Assembly (NCBI RefSeq): GCF_000738435.1
Contig: NZ_CP003984.1
Location: 620,001-684,000, forward strand
Length of the DNA stretch: 64,000 nucleotides
Reading direction: 5' to 3'
Origin: Planktomarina temperata RCA23
GTDB lineage: Bacteria; Pseudomonadota; Alphaproteobacteria; Rhodobacterales; Rhodobacteraceae
Shown: one piece after another, positions 1-9,266 of the stretch
How the letters are laid out: the number at the start of each line of letters is the position of its first letter
Numbering within the stretch: the stretch's first letter is position 1
The notes under the pieces: model-generated
Databases searched by the model: none
What the model was told of the DNA's origin: nothing
The model's input: the letters and a program-made list of their open reading frames with translations, nothing else
Translations under genes and position numbers: made by a program

Positions 1-930
1 CTGCGCATACTCACAGGCGCGGCTTTGCCGGGTGGTGCCGATACGGTGGTGTTGCAAGAAGATGTTCGGATAGACGACGGCCGGCTTCAGGTTACAGGTC
101 CGCTCAAAGCAGGGGCCAATGCCCGCGCGGCTGGCGAAGATATGCAACAAGGGGCCCAGATTTTTCCGGCAGGCCATCAACTCAGGCCGGAAGATCTTGG
201 GGTGATCGCCGCGGCGGGTCTGGGCGAGGTTTCTGTATTCAAGCCCCTAAAGGTCGCAGTGATCTCCACAGGTGCGGAATTGCGCGCGCCAGGGCAGGCG
301 GCGCGTGTGGACCAAATTTTTGATGCCAACCGACCGATGCTCTGCGCGGTGCTGCGACGCTGGGGTATGGAGGTGGTGGATCTTGGCATTGTGCCCGATG
401 AGGCCGCCGCTGTGCGCGCGGCGCTTGACCGGGCCAAAGACTGCGCGGATGTCATCATGACCTCGGGAGGGGCGAGCGCCGGGGATCAGGATCACATGTC
501 TGCGGTGTTGCGCGCGAGCGGCGGTATGGCGCTTTGGCGGATTGCGGTGAAGCCGGGACGGCCTTTGGCTTTGGGCGTTTGGGGCGGGGTGCCGGTTTTT
601 GGCCTGCCGGGCAATCCGGTGGCAGCCTTTGTCTGTACGTTGATTTTCGCCCGCCCCGCGTTGTTGCAACTGGCGGGGGCCGGATTCCAAGTCCCGCAAG
701 CGCTGCATATGCCAGCTGCATTTTCAAAAACGAAAAAAGCTGGGCGTCGCGAATATCTGCGGGCACGCTTGCGCGATGGCGCGGCCCATGTCTTCGCGTC
801 TGAAGGATCGGGCCGGGTCTCAGGCCTGTCTTGGGCAGAAGGCCTTGTAGAATTACCAGAGGCGGCGGCCGAGATTAAACCCGGCCAAACGGTATGTTTT
901 TTGCCCTACGCCAGTTTTGGCCTGCCATAA
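1..930 (+). CDS. moeA: Molybdopterin molybdenumtransferase MoeA, 5' end cut off by the window
   Basis: Inserts molybdate into adenylylated molybdopterin, the last common step of molybdenum cofactor synthesis in the cytoplasm. The frame is open from base 1, so the N-terminal ~90-100 residues lie outside. The first visible residues, RILTGAALPGGADTVV, are the MoeA domain I/II signature. The MoCF-binding domain follows, with ISTGAEL near residue 90, DANRPML, TSGGASAGDQDH near 155 and GLPGNPVAAF near 202. A C-terminal beta-barrel domain closes the protein. A GC hairpin at 933-949 lies between it and the convergent greA. Confidence 0.95.
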   Translation: MRILTGAALPGGADTVVLQEDVRIDDGRLQVTGPLKAGANARAAGEDMQQGAQIFPAGHQLRPEDLGVIAAAGLGEVSVFKPLKVAVISTGAELRAPGQAARVDQIFDANRPMLCAVLRRWGMEVVDLGIVPDEAAAVRAALDRAKDCADVIMTSGGASAGDQDHMSAVLRASGGMALWRIAVKPGRPLALGVWGGVPVFGLPGNPVAAFVCTLIFARPALLQLAGAGFQVPQALHMPAAFSKTKKAGRREYLRARLRDGAAHVFASEGSGRVSGLSWAEGLVELPEAAAEIKPGQTVCFLPYASFGLP

Positions 931-932
931 AA

Positions 933-949
933 GCCCCGGGAGCCGGGGC
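933..949. terminator. Hairpin between convergent moeA and greA
   Basis: A 7-bp stem GCCCCGG/CCGGGGC closes a GAG loop, three bases after the moeA stop and 16 bases from the greA stop. Neither side has a clear T-run, so it is a terminator-like hairpin rather than a classical intrinsic terminator. Confidence 0.45.
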
Positions 950-964
950 GCCAGGCTTGCCGTG

Positions 965-1435
965 TCAGATGAATTCGACTTTTAAGATTTCATAGGAGCG
1001 CGCACCGCCAGGCGTGCGCACTTCAATGCTGTCGCCTTCGTCCTTGCCAATCAAAGCCCGGGCCAATGGCGAGCGCATGTTGAGCTTGCCACTCTCAATA
1101 TCCGCCTCTGGCTCTCCCACGACTTGATAAATTTTCTCTTCATCGGTGTCCTCATCGACCAAAGTCACCGTCGCACCGAATTTCACCGACCCGGACAATT
1201 TGGCCGGATCAATGATATCGGCTCGGCCCAAGATGGCTTCCAGCTCTTTGATTCGTCCTTCAATGAATCCCTGCTTTTCGCGCGCCGAGTGATATTCGGC
1301 GTTCTCTTTCAAATCGCCCAATTCCCGCGCTTCCGCAATCGCCTTGATGATGGTTGGGCGTTCTACAGATTTCAAGGTCTTCATTTCAGCCTCCAGCTGA
1401 ACGGCACCTGATCTGGTTAACGGGATTTTTTCCAT
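965..1435 (-). CDS. greA: Transcription elongation factor GreA
   Basis: Rescues backtracked RNA polymerase by stimulating cleavage of the nascent RNA through the secondary channel. From the ATG at 1435 the protein begins [10 protein letters not shown] and is 156 residues, the usual GreA length. An N-terminal coiled coil carries the hallmark acidic tip ([16 protein letters not shown] near residues 38-53). The C-terminal FKBP-like domain ends in a [13 protein letters not shown] tail. Upstream in-frame ATGs at 1450 and 1495 would add 5 or 20 residues without GreA similarity. I chose 1435 on family length. It is a single gene, divergent from the ETF-QO gene. Confidence 0.95.
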   Translation of the reverse strand: MEKIPLTRSGAVQLEAEMKTLKSVERPTIIKAIAEARELGDLKENAEYHSAREKQGFIEGRIKELEAILGRADIIDPAKLSGSVKFGATVTLVDEDTDEEKIYQVVGEPEADIESGKLNMRSPLARALIGKDEGDSIEVRTPGGARSYEILKVEFI

Positions 1436-1744
1436 TGAAACAACACTCATGATTGAAGGTTGATCTACCTGACCGAAGGCGACGCGGTTTGGCAAGGGGT
1501 TAGATTACGATTGCCATGTTTTTTTTGTGACTGCGCACCAATTGATTTTATTTTAAACAGTTCCTTCAGAAATAGAGGCCTTTGGCTCGGCCGGTGCCTG
1601 TGAGAAATGCGAAATAACGTCGCCTTTGGCCTTGGACAGCCGCGTCACGATTGACCTGCGTTTGAATCATGGCATAAACCTTTCAGCGAGTTTGAAAATT
1701 TTGCCCATTTTTTCACGAGATGGGCCGGCAGCAAGGGAAGTAAT
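1436..1744. other. Divergent promoter region between greA and the ETF-QO gene
   Basis: About 300 bases without a supportable gene. It holds a T-rich stretch near 1519-1528 and should carry promoters for greA (minus) and the ETF-QO gene (plus). I see no convincing riboswitch, operator or small ORF. Confidence 0.4.
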
Positions 1745-3397
1745 ATGTCAGATATTCAACGTGAGACCATGGACTATGACGTGGTGATTGTGGGCGCCGG
1801 TCCTTCGGGATTGTCTGCTGCGATCCGCTTGAAACAGTTGAATGCCGACCTTGAGGTTGTGGTGCTGGAGAAAGGCTCAGAAGTGGGTGCGCATATCCTC
1901 TCTGGCGCCGTGCTGGATCCCGCGGCCCTCAACGCATTGATCCCAGATTGGAAAGCCAAGGGCGCGCCCTTGAATACCGAAGTGAAGGAAGACAACTTCT
2001 ATGTCTTGGGCGAGGCGGGGCAAATACGTCTGCCCAATGCGATCATGCCACCTTTGATGAACAATCACGGCAATTACATCGTTTCGATGGGCAATGTGTG
2101 CCGTTGGCTCGCCGAACAGGCCGAAGAGTTGGGCGTTGAAATTTTCCCCGGCATGGCCTGTTCCGAGCTGTTGTTTCATGAAGATGGCGCGGTGAAAGGT
2201 GTGGTGGCCGGTGAATTTGGCAAGAATGCCGATGGCAGCCCGTCGGAGGCTTATGAGCCGGGTATGGAACTCAATGGCAAATATGTATTCCTTTCCGAAG
2301 GAGTGCGGGGCTCGCTGTCCAAGCAGGTCATTGCCAAGTACAATTTGGATGCAGCATGCGATGTGCCAAAGTTTGGCCTTGGTATGAAAGAGATCTGGGA
2401 AGTGAAGCCGGAAAACCATAACCAGGGCGAGGTCACCCATTCTATGGGCTGGCCGATGGGCTTCAAACAATCTGGCGGCTCCTTCATGTATCATTTAGAA
2501 AATAATCAAGTCTATGTCGGCTTCATTATTGATTTAAATTACAAAAATCCGCATCTCTTCCCCTATATGGAATTCCAGCGCTTTAAGCATCACCCGCGGA
2601 TTGCGAAGGTTTTAGAGGGCGGCAAGCGGGTGGCCTATGGCGCGCGCGCGGTCACCAAAGGGGGATTTCAATCTATGCCGCAAGCGGCCTTCCCGGGGGG
2701 CGCGATGCTGGGCTGTTCGGTCGGGCTGGTGAACCTGCCGCGTATTAAAGGCAATCACAATGCGATGCATTCGGGCATGGCGGCGGCAGAGGCGGCTTTT
2801 GCCGCGATCAGCGCGGGGCGTTCTGGCGATGTGCTCGAGAGCTATGACGCGGCTTTGCGTTCGGGTCCTGTCGGTAAAGATCTTAAGGTTGTACGCAATG
2901 TGGCCCCGCTCGCCGCGCGCTTTGGACCTTTGGGCGGATTGGCCTTGGGCGGCTTTGATATGTGGTTCCAATCCATCTTCAAATTTAGCCTGTTTGGCAC
3001 GGTCAAACATGGCAAAACCGATGCGCAATCCACCGGAAAAGCCGGAGATCATGCGCCGATTGACTATCCGAAGCCCGATGGGAAACTGTCCTTTGACCGG
3101 TTGACCAATGTCAGCTTTGCCATGACAAACCACGAGGAAAGCCAGCCGCCACATTTGCAACTGACTGACCCTGATGTGCCGATCTTGGTGAACCTGCCGG
3201 ACTATGCTGAGCCTGCGCAGCGCTATTGCCCGGCCGGGGTCTATGAGGTGGTGCAGGAAGAGGGCAAAGAGGCCCGCTTTGTGGTCAACTTCCAAAACTG
3301 CGTGCATTGCAAAACCTGTGACATCAAAGACCCAAGTCAAAACATCACATGGGTGACGCCGCAGGGTGGGGATGGGCCGAATTATCCCAATATGTAA
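1745..3397 (+). CDS. Electron transfer flavoprotein-ubiquinone oxidoreductase (ETF-QO)
   Basis: Passes electrons from reduced electron transfer flavoprotein to ubiquinone at the inner membrane, linking fatty-acid and amino-acid dehydrogenation to respiration. The 550-residue length matches bacterial ETF-QO. An FAD-binding Rossmann motif (VVIVGAGPSGLSAA) lies at residues ~14-27. The C-terminal 4Fe-4S ligands are visible as RYCPAG and NCVHCKTCDIKDPSQN, ending in the conserved GGDGPNYPNM. The start sits just after an AAGGGAAG purine tract. A strong terminator follows, so it is probably monocistronic. Confidence 0.96.
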   Translation: MSDIQRETMDYDVVIVGAGPSGLSAAIRLKQLNADLEVVVLEKGSEVGAHILSGAVLDPAALNALIPDWKAKGAPLNTEVKEDNFYVLGEAGQIRLPNAIMPPLMNNHGNYIVSMGNVCRWLAEQAEELGVEIFPGMACSELLFHEDGAVKGVVAGEFGKNADGSPSEAYEPGMELNGKYVFLSEGVRGSLSKQVIAKYNLDAACDVPKFGLGMKEIWEVKPENHNQGEVTHSMGWPMGFKQSGGSFMYHLENNQVYVGFIIDLNYKNPHLFPYMEFQRFKHHPRIAKVLEGGKRVAYGARAVTKGGFQSMPQAAFPGGAMLGCSVGLVNLPRIKGNHNAMHSGMAAAEAAFAAISAGRSGDVLESYDAALRSGPVGKDLKVVRNVAPLAARFGPLGGLALGGFDMWFQSIFKFSLFGTVKHGKTDAQSTGKAGDHAPIDYPKPDGKLSFDRLTNVSFAMTNHEESQPPHLQLTDPDVPILVNLPDYAEPAQRYCPAGVYEVVQEEGKEARFVVNFQNCVHCKTCDIKDPSQNITWVTPQGGDGPNYPNM

Positions 3398-3420
3398 CCA
3401 CGCCAAAGCGTGATCTTCGA

Positions 3421-3458
3421 GGGCCGCCAGCAAAAAGCTGCGCGGCCCAATTGTTTTT
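3421..3458 (+). terminator. Intrinsic terminator after the ETF-QO gene
   Basis: A long GC stem (GGGCCGCCAGC against GCTGCGCGGCCC, one bulged base) with an AAAAA loop is followed by a T-rich tail. It separates the ETF-QO gene from the TPR-ispE unit. Confidence 0.75.
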
Positions 3459-3501
3459 GCCCAAGGCTCAGCCTAAGAATGACCTATCAGGGAGGCCGGT
3501 T

Positions 3502-5211
3502 TTGAAACGATCTGCAAAAATAATTTATGTGATGCTGCTGAGCATGACGCTCGGGGCCAGCGCAGCGGCGCAACAGGCCTCTGGTCCCTATATTGCGGCG
3601 CGCCAAGCGGCTCTTGCGCATGATTACCAACCCGCTGCAGATTATTTCGCCCGCGCTTTGGCGCAATCTCCACGCGATTCTGTCTTGGTGTCGCAAACCA
3701 TGACGGCCTTTCTGGCCTCGGGTGATGTGAAAAAAGCCCATGCTTTGGCGCGTCTGTTGGTGGCCGGTGAGGGCAGCTATCCTTTGGCTGAGGTTTTGGT
3801 GCTGTCGGAACATTTCAAACGCAATGACTATCAGGCAGCGCTGGATCATCTGGAGGCGACAACCGTCGTTGGCCGGGCCATTGATGAGTTGCTTGAAGGC
3901 TGGGCGCTCGTCGGCTTGGGGCAAATGGCTGAGGCGTTGCGCCGCTTTGATGCCGTCATTCCGGTGGAGGGTATGCGCAGCTTTGCGCTGTATCAAAAAG
4001 GTCTCGCGCTGACTTTGGTGGGAGATTTTGAAGGTGCAGCGGCAAGCTTTAGCGGCCAGGGGCAGGCAGCACCCGCCTTGAATTATCGCGGCAGTTTGGT
4101 CTGGGCACAGATATTGGTGCAGTTGGACAGGTCAGATGACGCCCTGGCGTTTTTGCGTGATTTTCATGGATCTGGTGCGGATCACGCGGTCAACAGTTTG
4201 ATGGCACAAATTGAGGCCGGGGCATTGGTCGAGTTTGATCTGCTGCGCAACGCCAGCGAAGGCGCCGGTGAAGTTTTGCACCTCTTGGCGCAGGCTTTGC
4301 AAAATGGCGAAGGTCAAGACGGGCTGCTGCTGTACACGCGCCTGGCCAGCCATATGGCCCCGCGCAATATGCAGGCAGTTTTGCTGTCAGCACAGCTGCT
4401 CGAACAGCTTGGCAATCCGCAGTTGGCGATTGAAACCTATGCGCAGGTGCCGCGCAGCCATCCGGCCTATGTCCAGGCCGAATTGGGCCGGGCGCAGGCG
4501 TTGCAAGAGATCGGCGAAGCCACAACTGCGATTGAGGTTTTGACACAATTGGCTGGATCTTTTGAGAATCTGCGCTCTATTCACATGACCTTGGGCGATT
4601 TTTTACGCCAAGATGAGCAATATGCGCGCGCGGTGCGCAGTTATGACAGGGCGATTGCGTTGATTGATCAACCGGCGCGGGGGCATTGGTATTTGCATTA
4701 TGTCAGAGGCACAGCGCATGATCGGCTGGGAGATTGGGCGGCGGCGATGCGTGATTTTGATCGTGCCTTGGAGCTGGCGCCCGATCAATTTCAGGTGCTT
4801 AACTATGTGGGCTATACTCTGGTGGATCGCGGTGAACAGCTCGATGAGGCGCTTGAGATGATCCAAAAGGCCGTCGCGGCACAGCCCGATGCAGGCTATA
4901 TCATCGACAGTCTTGGATGGGCGCAGTATCGGCTTGGCTTTTACAACGAGGCCGTGGTGCATATGGAGCGCGCGGCGGAGTTAATGGCGACAGATCCAAT
5001 TGTGAATGACCACCTGGGCGATGTTTATTGGGCCGTTGGGCGCAAAACCGAGGCGCAATTTCAATGGCGACGGGCCTTGAGCTTTGCCATCGATTACTCT
5101 GGCCCAGAGGCGGTTGATCCAAAGCGCATTCAACGCAAGCTAGAGGTGGGTCTCGCGGAGGTCTTGGCTGAGGAGGGGGCGGCGCCTCTGAAAGTGGCTG
5201 ATGGCGATTAG
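3502..5211 (+). CDS. Exported tetratricopeptide-repeat protein
   Basis: About 569 residues starting from a TTG codon placed six bases after a perfect GGAGG (3491-3495). The resulting N-terminus, MLKRSAKIIYVMLLSMTLG followed by ASAAAQQ, is a clear signal peptide. Upstream in-frame starts would run back into the ETF-QO gene. The mature part is almost entirely TPR-like helix pairs, for example around DFDRALELAPDQFQVLNYVGY and EAVVHMERAAELMATDPIVNDHLGD. This suggests a periplasmic or outer-membrane-associated scaffold. Its end overlaps the ispE start by 11 bases, so the two are translationally coupled. No specific partner can be read from sequence. Confidence 0.85.
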   Translation: MKRSAKIIYVMLLSMTLGASAAAQQASGPYIAARQAALAHDYQPAADYFARALAQSPRDSVLVSQTMTAFLASGDVKKAHALARLLVAGEGSYPLAEVLVLSEHFKRNDYQAALDHLEATTVVGRAIDELLEGWALVGLGQMAEALRRFDAVIPVEGMRSFALYQKGLALTLVGDFEGAAASFSGQGQAAPALNYRGSLVWAQILVQLDRSDDALAFLRDFHGSGADHAVNSLMAQIEAGALVEFDLLRNASEGAGEVLHLLAQALQNGEGQDGLLLYTRLASHMAPRNMQAVLLSAQLLEQLGNPQLAIETYAQVPRSHPAYVQAELGRAQALQEIGEATTAIEVLTQLAGSFENLRSIHMTLGDFLRQDEQYARAVRSYDRAIALIDQPARGHWYLHYVRGTAHDRLGDWAAAMRDFDRALELAPDQFQVLNYVGYTLVDRGEQLDEALEMIQKAVAAQPDAGYIIDSLGWAQYRLGFYNEAVVHMERAAELMATDPIVNDHLGDVYWAVGRKTEAQFQWRRALSFAIDYSGPEAVDPKRIQRKLEVGLAEVLAEEGAAPLKVADGD

Positions 5212-6028
5212 GCGCAGCGCTGCGGCAAAGATCAATCTCTGCCTGCATGTCGTGGGACAGCGTGACGACGGGTTGCATGACTTGCAAAGTGCCGTTGCCT
5301 TCCTCGATTGCGGTGAATGGGTGGAGGTGAGAAAATCCGGTTGCACCCAGCTGAACATCCTTGGCCCAAAGGCCGCAGAGCTTCCTCGGCCGGATGATAA
5401 TTTGATCCTGAAGGCTGCTGCGCTCTTTCCGCGCCACTGTCAGACCGACATCCGGCTGCATAAAACCATGCCGGTTGCCTCTGGTATTGGTGGGGGCAGC
5501 GCGGACGCGGCGGCGACATTGCATGCGATGGCCGCGCTTTGGGATCTTCCTCTGCCCGATGTGGCGGCGCAGGTGCTATTGGGCGCTGATGTGCCTGTTT
5601 GTATGGGGCGTTCACCGGTTTTGATGCAGGGCATTGGTGCGCAGATATCCCCCTTGGGTGATGTGCCGGCTCTATTTGCGTGCTTGGTCAACCCAGGGCG
5701 TGGTTTGTCCACCGCGCGGGTGTTTGAACAATTGGCGTCCAAATCTAACCCGCCGCTTGAACCGCCACCACCCGCAGCCACAGAATTTTGCGCCTGGCTC
5801 AAACGGCAGCGCAATGATCTACAAGCGCCAGCTCTGGCGGCGGAGCCGATGATTGCTGATGTTCTGGAGGCTTTGGCTGCACAGGCGCCGCTTTTGGCGC
5901 GCATGTCCGGGTCGGGTGCCACGTGTTTTGCTCTGTTTGAGAGCTTGGCCGCCGCGCAAGACTGTGCCTCCACTATTCAAGCCAATCAGCGCGACTGGTG
6001 GGTGGCCAGCGGCGCGCTCCTGATCTGA
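5201..6028 (+). CDS. ispE: 4-diphosphocytidyl-2-C-methyl-D-erythritol kinase
   Basis: ATP-dependent kinase of the MEP isoprenoid pathway. At 275 residues it has normal length. The GHMP-kinase ATP loop PVASGIGGGSADAA lies at ~residues 90-103, the N-terminal AAAKINLCLHV motif at ~7-17 and the C-terminal MSGSGATCFALF at ~238-249. Its ATG lies inside the upstream TPR gene. The convergent neighbour is a polyprenyl diphosphate synthase, so two isoprenoid genes sit side by side. Confidence 0.95.
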   Translation: MAIRRSAAAKINLCLHVVGQRDDGLHDLQSAVAFLDCGEWVEVRKSGCTQLNILGPKAAELPRPDDNLILKAAALFPRHCQTDIRLHKTMPVASGIGGGSADAAATLHAMAALWDLPLPDVAAQVLLGADVPVCMGRSPVLMQGIGAQISPLGDVPALFACLVNPGRGLSTARVFEQLASKSNPPLEPPPPAATEFCAWLKRQRNDLQAPALAAEPMIADVLEALAAQAPLLARMSGSGATCFALFESLAAAQDCASTIQANQRDWWVASGALLI

Positions 6029-6044
6029 CTGGTCTTTCGGGGCG

Positions 6045-7043
6045 TCAGTTTAAGCGGGCCACGACGTAATCGCTGAGGTCCGTGAGTACGGGCTTCAGCG
6101 GGTGATCTGGCAAATCCCTAAGGGCGGATTTGGCTTGCTCAGCCCAATAAAGGGCTTGGGCCCGGGTGGCCTCAAGCGTGCCGTGGCGTGTCATTAGGGC
6201 GATGGCATGGGGTAAATCCCCCGCCTCCTGCTGGCCCTTGGCAATGCATTTATGCCAAAATGCCCGCTCAGTGTCATCTGCGGCAGCTATTGCTTTGATC
6301 ACAGGCAGGGTCAGTTTGCGCTCTCTGAAGTCATCACCAATGTTTTTACCGGTCGCCGTGCTGCCAGTGTAATCTAAGAGGTCATCAACGATTTGAAAGG
6401 AAATGCCCAAAGCGTCACCATAGGCTGCAAGGGCCCGGACCGTTTGATCTTCTTTGCCCGCAATGACCGCGCCCACTTCGCAGGCGGCTGCAAAGAGTGC
6501 GGCGGTTTTTCCACGGATGACTTTGAAATAGATCTCTTCGCTGGTCGTAATGTCTTGCGCGGCCGTGAGCTGCAGCACCTCGCCCTCTGCAATGGTGGCA
6601 GAGGCATTGGCCAAAATGTCCAAAACGCGCAGGCTTCCAGTTTCCACCATCAGTTGAAAGGAGCGAGAAAACAGATAATCGCCAACCAAAACGCTGGATT
6701 GGTTGTCCCAAAGCAAATTCGCGGTGGGCCTGCCGCGGCGTTGGGCGCTGTCGTCCACCACATCGTCATGCAGCAAAGTGGCGGTATGGATGAACTCAAC
6801 CGTCGCCGCCAAATGGATGTGATAAGGCCCGGTATAGCCGCACATACGTGCGGTGGCCAAGGTCAGCATTGGGCGCAGGCGTTTGCCCCCGGCCTCAACC
6901 AAATGGGCGGTGACCTCAGGTATGCGGGGGGCATGCTCGGAGGCCATGCGTTGGCGGATCAAATGATTGACGGCGGTCAGATCTTCGGCCAAGGCCTTTG
7001 CCAAGCGATCATGGGGTTTTGATACTGCATCGTCCAACGACAT
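6045..7043 (-). CDS. ispB: Polyprenyl (octa/decaprenyl) diphosphate synthase
   Basis: Chain-elongating trans-prenyltransferase, most likely making the ubiquinone side chain. At 332 residues it carries GGKRLRPML, the first aspartate-rich motif LLHDDVVDDSAQRRGRP and the second motif FQIVDDLLDYTG. Small residues before the first motif (HTATLLHDD) fit a long-chain product. Ubiquinone-10 is usual in this group, so decaprenyl is likelier than octaprenyl, but length cannot be read directly. It is convergent with ispE and divergent from the DUF2007 gene. Confidence 0.9.
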   Translation of the reverse strand: MSLDDAVSKPHDRLAKALAEDLTAVNHLIRQRMASEHAPRIPEVTAHLVEAGGKRLRPMLTLATARMCGYTGPYHIHLAATVEFIHTATLLHDDVVDDSAQRRGRPTANLLWDNQSSVLVGDYLFSRSFQLMVETGSLRVLDILANASATIAEGEVLQLTAAQDITTSEEIYFKVIRGKTAALFAAACEVGAVIAGKEDQTVRALAAYGDALGISFQIVDDLLDYTGSTATGKNIGDDFRERKLTLPVIKAIAAADDTERAFWHKCIAKGQQEAGDLPHAIALMTRHGTLEATRAQALYWAEQAKSALRDLPDHPLKPVLTDLSDYVVARLN

Positions 7044-7101
7044 GTTCGAATTTCCTCAAGGCTCTCGACAAACCCGCATATCAGACCCTATGTCATAGGG
7101 C

Positions 7102-7317
7102 ATGAAAGAATTATTACGCACCACCGATCCGACGCTTATGGCCTTCGCGCAAATGCTGCTTCGCGGGGAAGACATAGCTTGCTTCGAATTTGACGTAAAT
7201 ACCAGCATTATCGAAGGCAGCATTGGCATTTTGCCGCGCCGGCTGATGGTGGCTGATAGAGACCATTTTGTCGCTGCCGCTGTGATGCGCGACAATGATG
7301 TAGATTTGGGGCAATAG
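7102..7317 (+). CDS. DUF2007-domain small protein
   Basis: A 71-residue cytoplasmic protein matching the DUF2007 family, which is called putative signal transducing by similarity to a domain in other proteins. The motif MKELLRTTDPTLMAFAQMLL and the central DVNTSIIEGSIGILPRRLMV are typical. Its TAG stop shares its G with the GTG start of the following methyltransferase, so the pair is tightly coupled. Function is unknown. Confidence 0.85.
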   Translation: MKELLRTTDPTLMAFAQMLLRGEDIACFEFDVNTSIIEGSIGILPRRLMVADRDHFVAAAVMRDNDVDLGQ

Positions 7318-8066
7318 TGCAGGTCACCGTTGATGGATTTTTGGGTGGTCAGCTGCGTTTGGCACAGCCAAAAACCGGCTATCGCGCGGGCATTGATCCG
7401 GTGCTTCTTGCGGCCGCCTGTCCGGCGCAAAGCGGGCAAGAGGTGTTAGAGCTGGGCTGCGGCGTTGGCGTGGCCAGCCTTTGTTTGGGGCGGCGCGTGC
7501 CGGGCCTTGCGCTCAACGGGGTCGAGATTTTGGGCGAATATGCGCAAATTGCGCGTGAAAACGCCGCTCGAAATGACATCGAATTTGACGTGCGTCAGGG
7601 GGATGTGTCTGCGCGGCCGACGCCGTTTTTCGACCGTAGTTTTCACCATGTGATCATGAATCCCCCCTATTTTGCGGCGGAGGCCTCCTCCATATCACCC
7701 GAAGCTGGGCGCGCCTCGGGACGTTCGGAGCAAGTGGCCTTGTCCCATTGGGTGGACATGGCCGCCAAGCGGTTGCGCCCAAAGGGATATTTGACCGTCA
7801 TTCAAAGGGCGGAGCGTCTGCCGGATCTGCTGGCGGCGCTTGAAGGGTGCTTGGGGTCAATTGTCGTGCAGCCGCTTGCCCCGCGGGCCGGACGGCCGGC
7901 GCATTTGATCCTCCTACGGGCGCGGAAATCTGGACGGGCCGCTTTTCAGCTCTTGTCGGCGCAGAGCCTGCATTCGGGGGACGAACATATTCAGGGGCAG
8001 CCAGATTATGCGCCAGAGGTCTCGGCGATACTGCGCGACGGCGTGGCTTTTTCGTGGCGCAATTAA
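7317..8066 (+). CDS. SAM-dependent methyltransferase, TrmN6-like
   Basis: Likely an N6-adenine tRNA methyltransferase of the tRNA1(Val) A37 type, or a related NPPY methylase. The 249-residue protein starts at GTG overlapping the previous stop. Motif I LELGCGVGVASLCLG lies near residues 43-57 and the catalytic NPPY near 115-118, followed by FAAEASS. Basic segments near the C-terminus could bind RNA. The substrate is inferred from family resemblance, not proven here. Confidence 0.85.
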   Translation: MQVTVDGFLGGQLRLAQPKTGYRAGIDPVLLAAACPAQSGQEVLELGCGVGVASLCLGRRVPGLALNGVEILGEYAQIARENAARNDIEFDVRQGDVSARPTPFFDRSFHHVIMNPPYFAAEASSISPEAGRASGRSEQVALSHWVDMAAKRLRPKGYLTVIQRAERLPDLLAALEGCLGSIVVQPLAPRAGRPAHLILLRARKSGRAAFQLLSAQSLHSGDEHIQGQPDYAPEVSAILRDGVAFSWRN

Positions 8067-8183
8067 CCTTTGAGCAAGCTTTTGCGCATTTACTACGCGG
8101 GTAGCACCCCAGGAAAAGCAATGCGTGACAGCCTGTCAGGAATATGCTCGACTGATGTTATAGGCAAATCAAGAGGAGGAACC

Positions 8184-8360
8184 ATGACCTTAAATTCCCG
8201 AATCGCCGAGTTGCAACGCAAGCATATGAGCCTATCTCAAGCCGTGGAGATCGCAGAGAAATCCCCAGCGTCAGATCAGTTCCATGTGGCGGAATTGAAA
8301 AAGAAAAAACTCCTCCTAAAAGAAGAGATTTCCCGATTGTCCGGTGGTTCAGGGGGATAG
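8184..8360 (+). CDS. YdcH-like DUF465 coiled-coil protein
   Basis: A 58-residue protein with a strong AGGAGG ribosome site (8174-8179) before ATG 8184. The sequence is one amphipathic helix or helical hairpin with the family-typical core, from LNSRIAELQRKH to a lysine-rich AELKKKKLLLKEEISRL. Upstream in-frame codons to 8070 lack family similarity, so the shorter start is chosen. Function of DUF465 proteins is unknown. Confidence 0.85.
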   Translation: MTLNSRIAELQRKHMSLSQAVEIAEKSPASDQFHVAELKKKKLLLKEEISRLSGGSGG

Positions 8361-8381
8361 CGGCGGCGGCGGCTTTAGGAC

Positions 8382-8410
8382 TAAAAACGGCCACCCGATA
8401 GGATGGCCGT
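8382..8410 (-). terminator. Intrinsic terminator for phaB
   Basis: Read on the minus strand, an ACGGCCA.../...TGGCCGT stem with a small loop is followed by TTTTTAG. It lies 29 bases after the phaB stop and may also serve the convergent DUF465 gene. Confidence 0.7.
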
Positions 8411-8438
8411 CTGGGAAATATTCGTATGATCGCGGCGA

Positions 8439-9161
8439 TCAGCTCATATATTGCCCGCCATTGGCGGACATTGTGGAGCCTGTGATGAAGCCGGCATCGT
8501 CGGAGGCGAGAAAGACCACACAGCGCGCGATTTCGGAGGCTTCGCCGAGGCGACCCGCTGGGATTTGTGCGATGATGCTATCGCGTACCTTCTCTGGCAC
8601 GGCCATCACCATTTCTGTTGCGATGTAGCCCGGGCAAATCGCGTTCACGGTAATGCCGGCCCGCGCGCCCTCTTGGGCCAGCGCCTTGGTGAACCCAATA
8701 TCGCCAGCTTTGGCTGCGGAATAGTTGGCCTGTGCGAATTGGCCTTTTTGCCCATTGATCGAGGAGATATTGATAATGCGACCAAATTTGCGCTCGCGCA
8801 TGCCATTCCAAAGCGGATGGGTCATGTTGAATACGCCGTCGAGATTCGTGCGCATCACATCAGTCCACTGATCGCGGGACATCTTGTGAAACGGCGCATC
8901 GCGGGTGATGCCCGCATTGTTGACCAAAATGTCAACCGGACCCAAGTCGGCTTCCACAGCGGCAATGCCGGCGGCGCAGGCGTCATAGTCAGAGACATCC
9001 CATTTATAGGTCTTGATGCCAGTTTCGGCGGTGAATGCGGCAGCCTTTTCATCATTACCTGCATAGGTGGCCGCGACAGTGTAGCCTGCGGCTTGCAGGG
9101 CAGTGGAAATGGCGGCACCGATCCCTCGGGAGCCTCCAGTGACGAGTGCGATACGGGACAT
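8439..9161 (-). CDS. phaB: Acetoacetyl-CoA reductase
   Basis: NADPH-dependent reduction of acetoacetyl-CoA to (R)-3-hydroxybutyryl-CoA, the second step of polyhydroxybutyrate synthesis. The 240-residue SDR has the cofactor motif VTGGSRGIGAAIS near residues 7-19, VDILVNNAGITRDAPFHKM near 80-98 and the catalytic YSAAKAG near 149-155. GFTKALAQEGARAGITVNAICPGYI is typical of PhaB. It follows phaA by about 105 bases on the same strand, so phaA-phaB is probably one unit. No polymerase (phaC) lies in the window. Confidence 0.94.
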   Translation of the reverse strand: MSRIALVTGGSRGIGAAISTALQAAGYTVAATYAGNDEKAAAFTAETGIKTYKWDVSDYDACAAGIAAVEADLGPVDILVNNAGITRDAPFHKMSRDQWTDVMRTNLDGVFNMTHPLWNGMRERKFGRIINISSINGQKGQFAQANYSAAKAGDIGFTKALAQEGARAGITVNAICPGYIATEMVMAVPEKVRDSIIAQIPAGRLGEASEIARCVVFLASDDAGFITGSTMSANGGQYMS

Positions 9162-9266
9162 TTTTCTTCCTATGTGTTTTTATTGCGCAATCAAATTACA
9201 AGATGTGATCTGAATTGGCAATAATGTTTCGTGCGAAAATTCATACTTTGCTTGGAGAGGGGCAGC

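Noticed and set aside
2612-3433. Long minus-strand open frame inside the ETF-QO gene
   Set aside because: It mirrors the ETF-QO coding sequence in another frame and has no recognisable domain.
8451-9224. Plus-strand open frame antisense to phaB
   Set aside because: PhaB on the minus strand has all SDR motifs; this frame is a codon-bias shadow.
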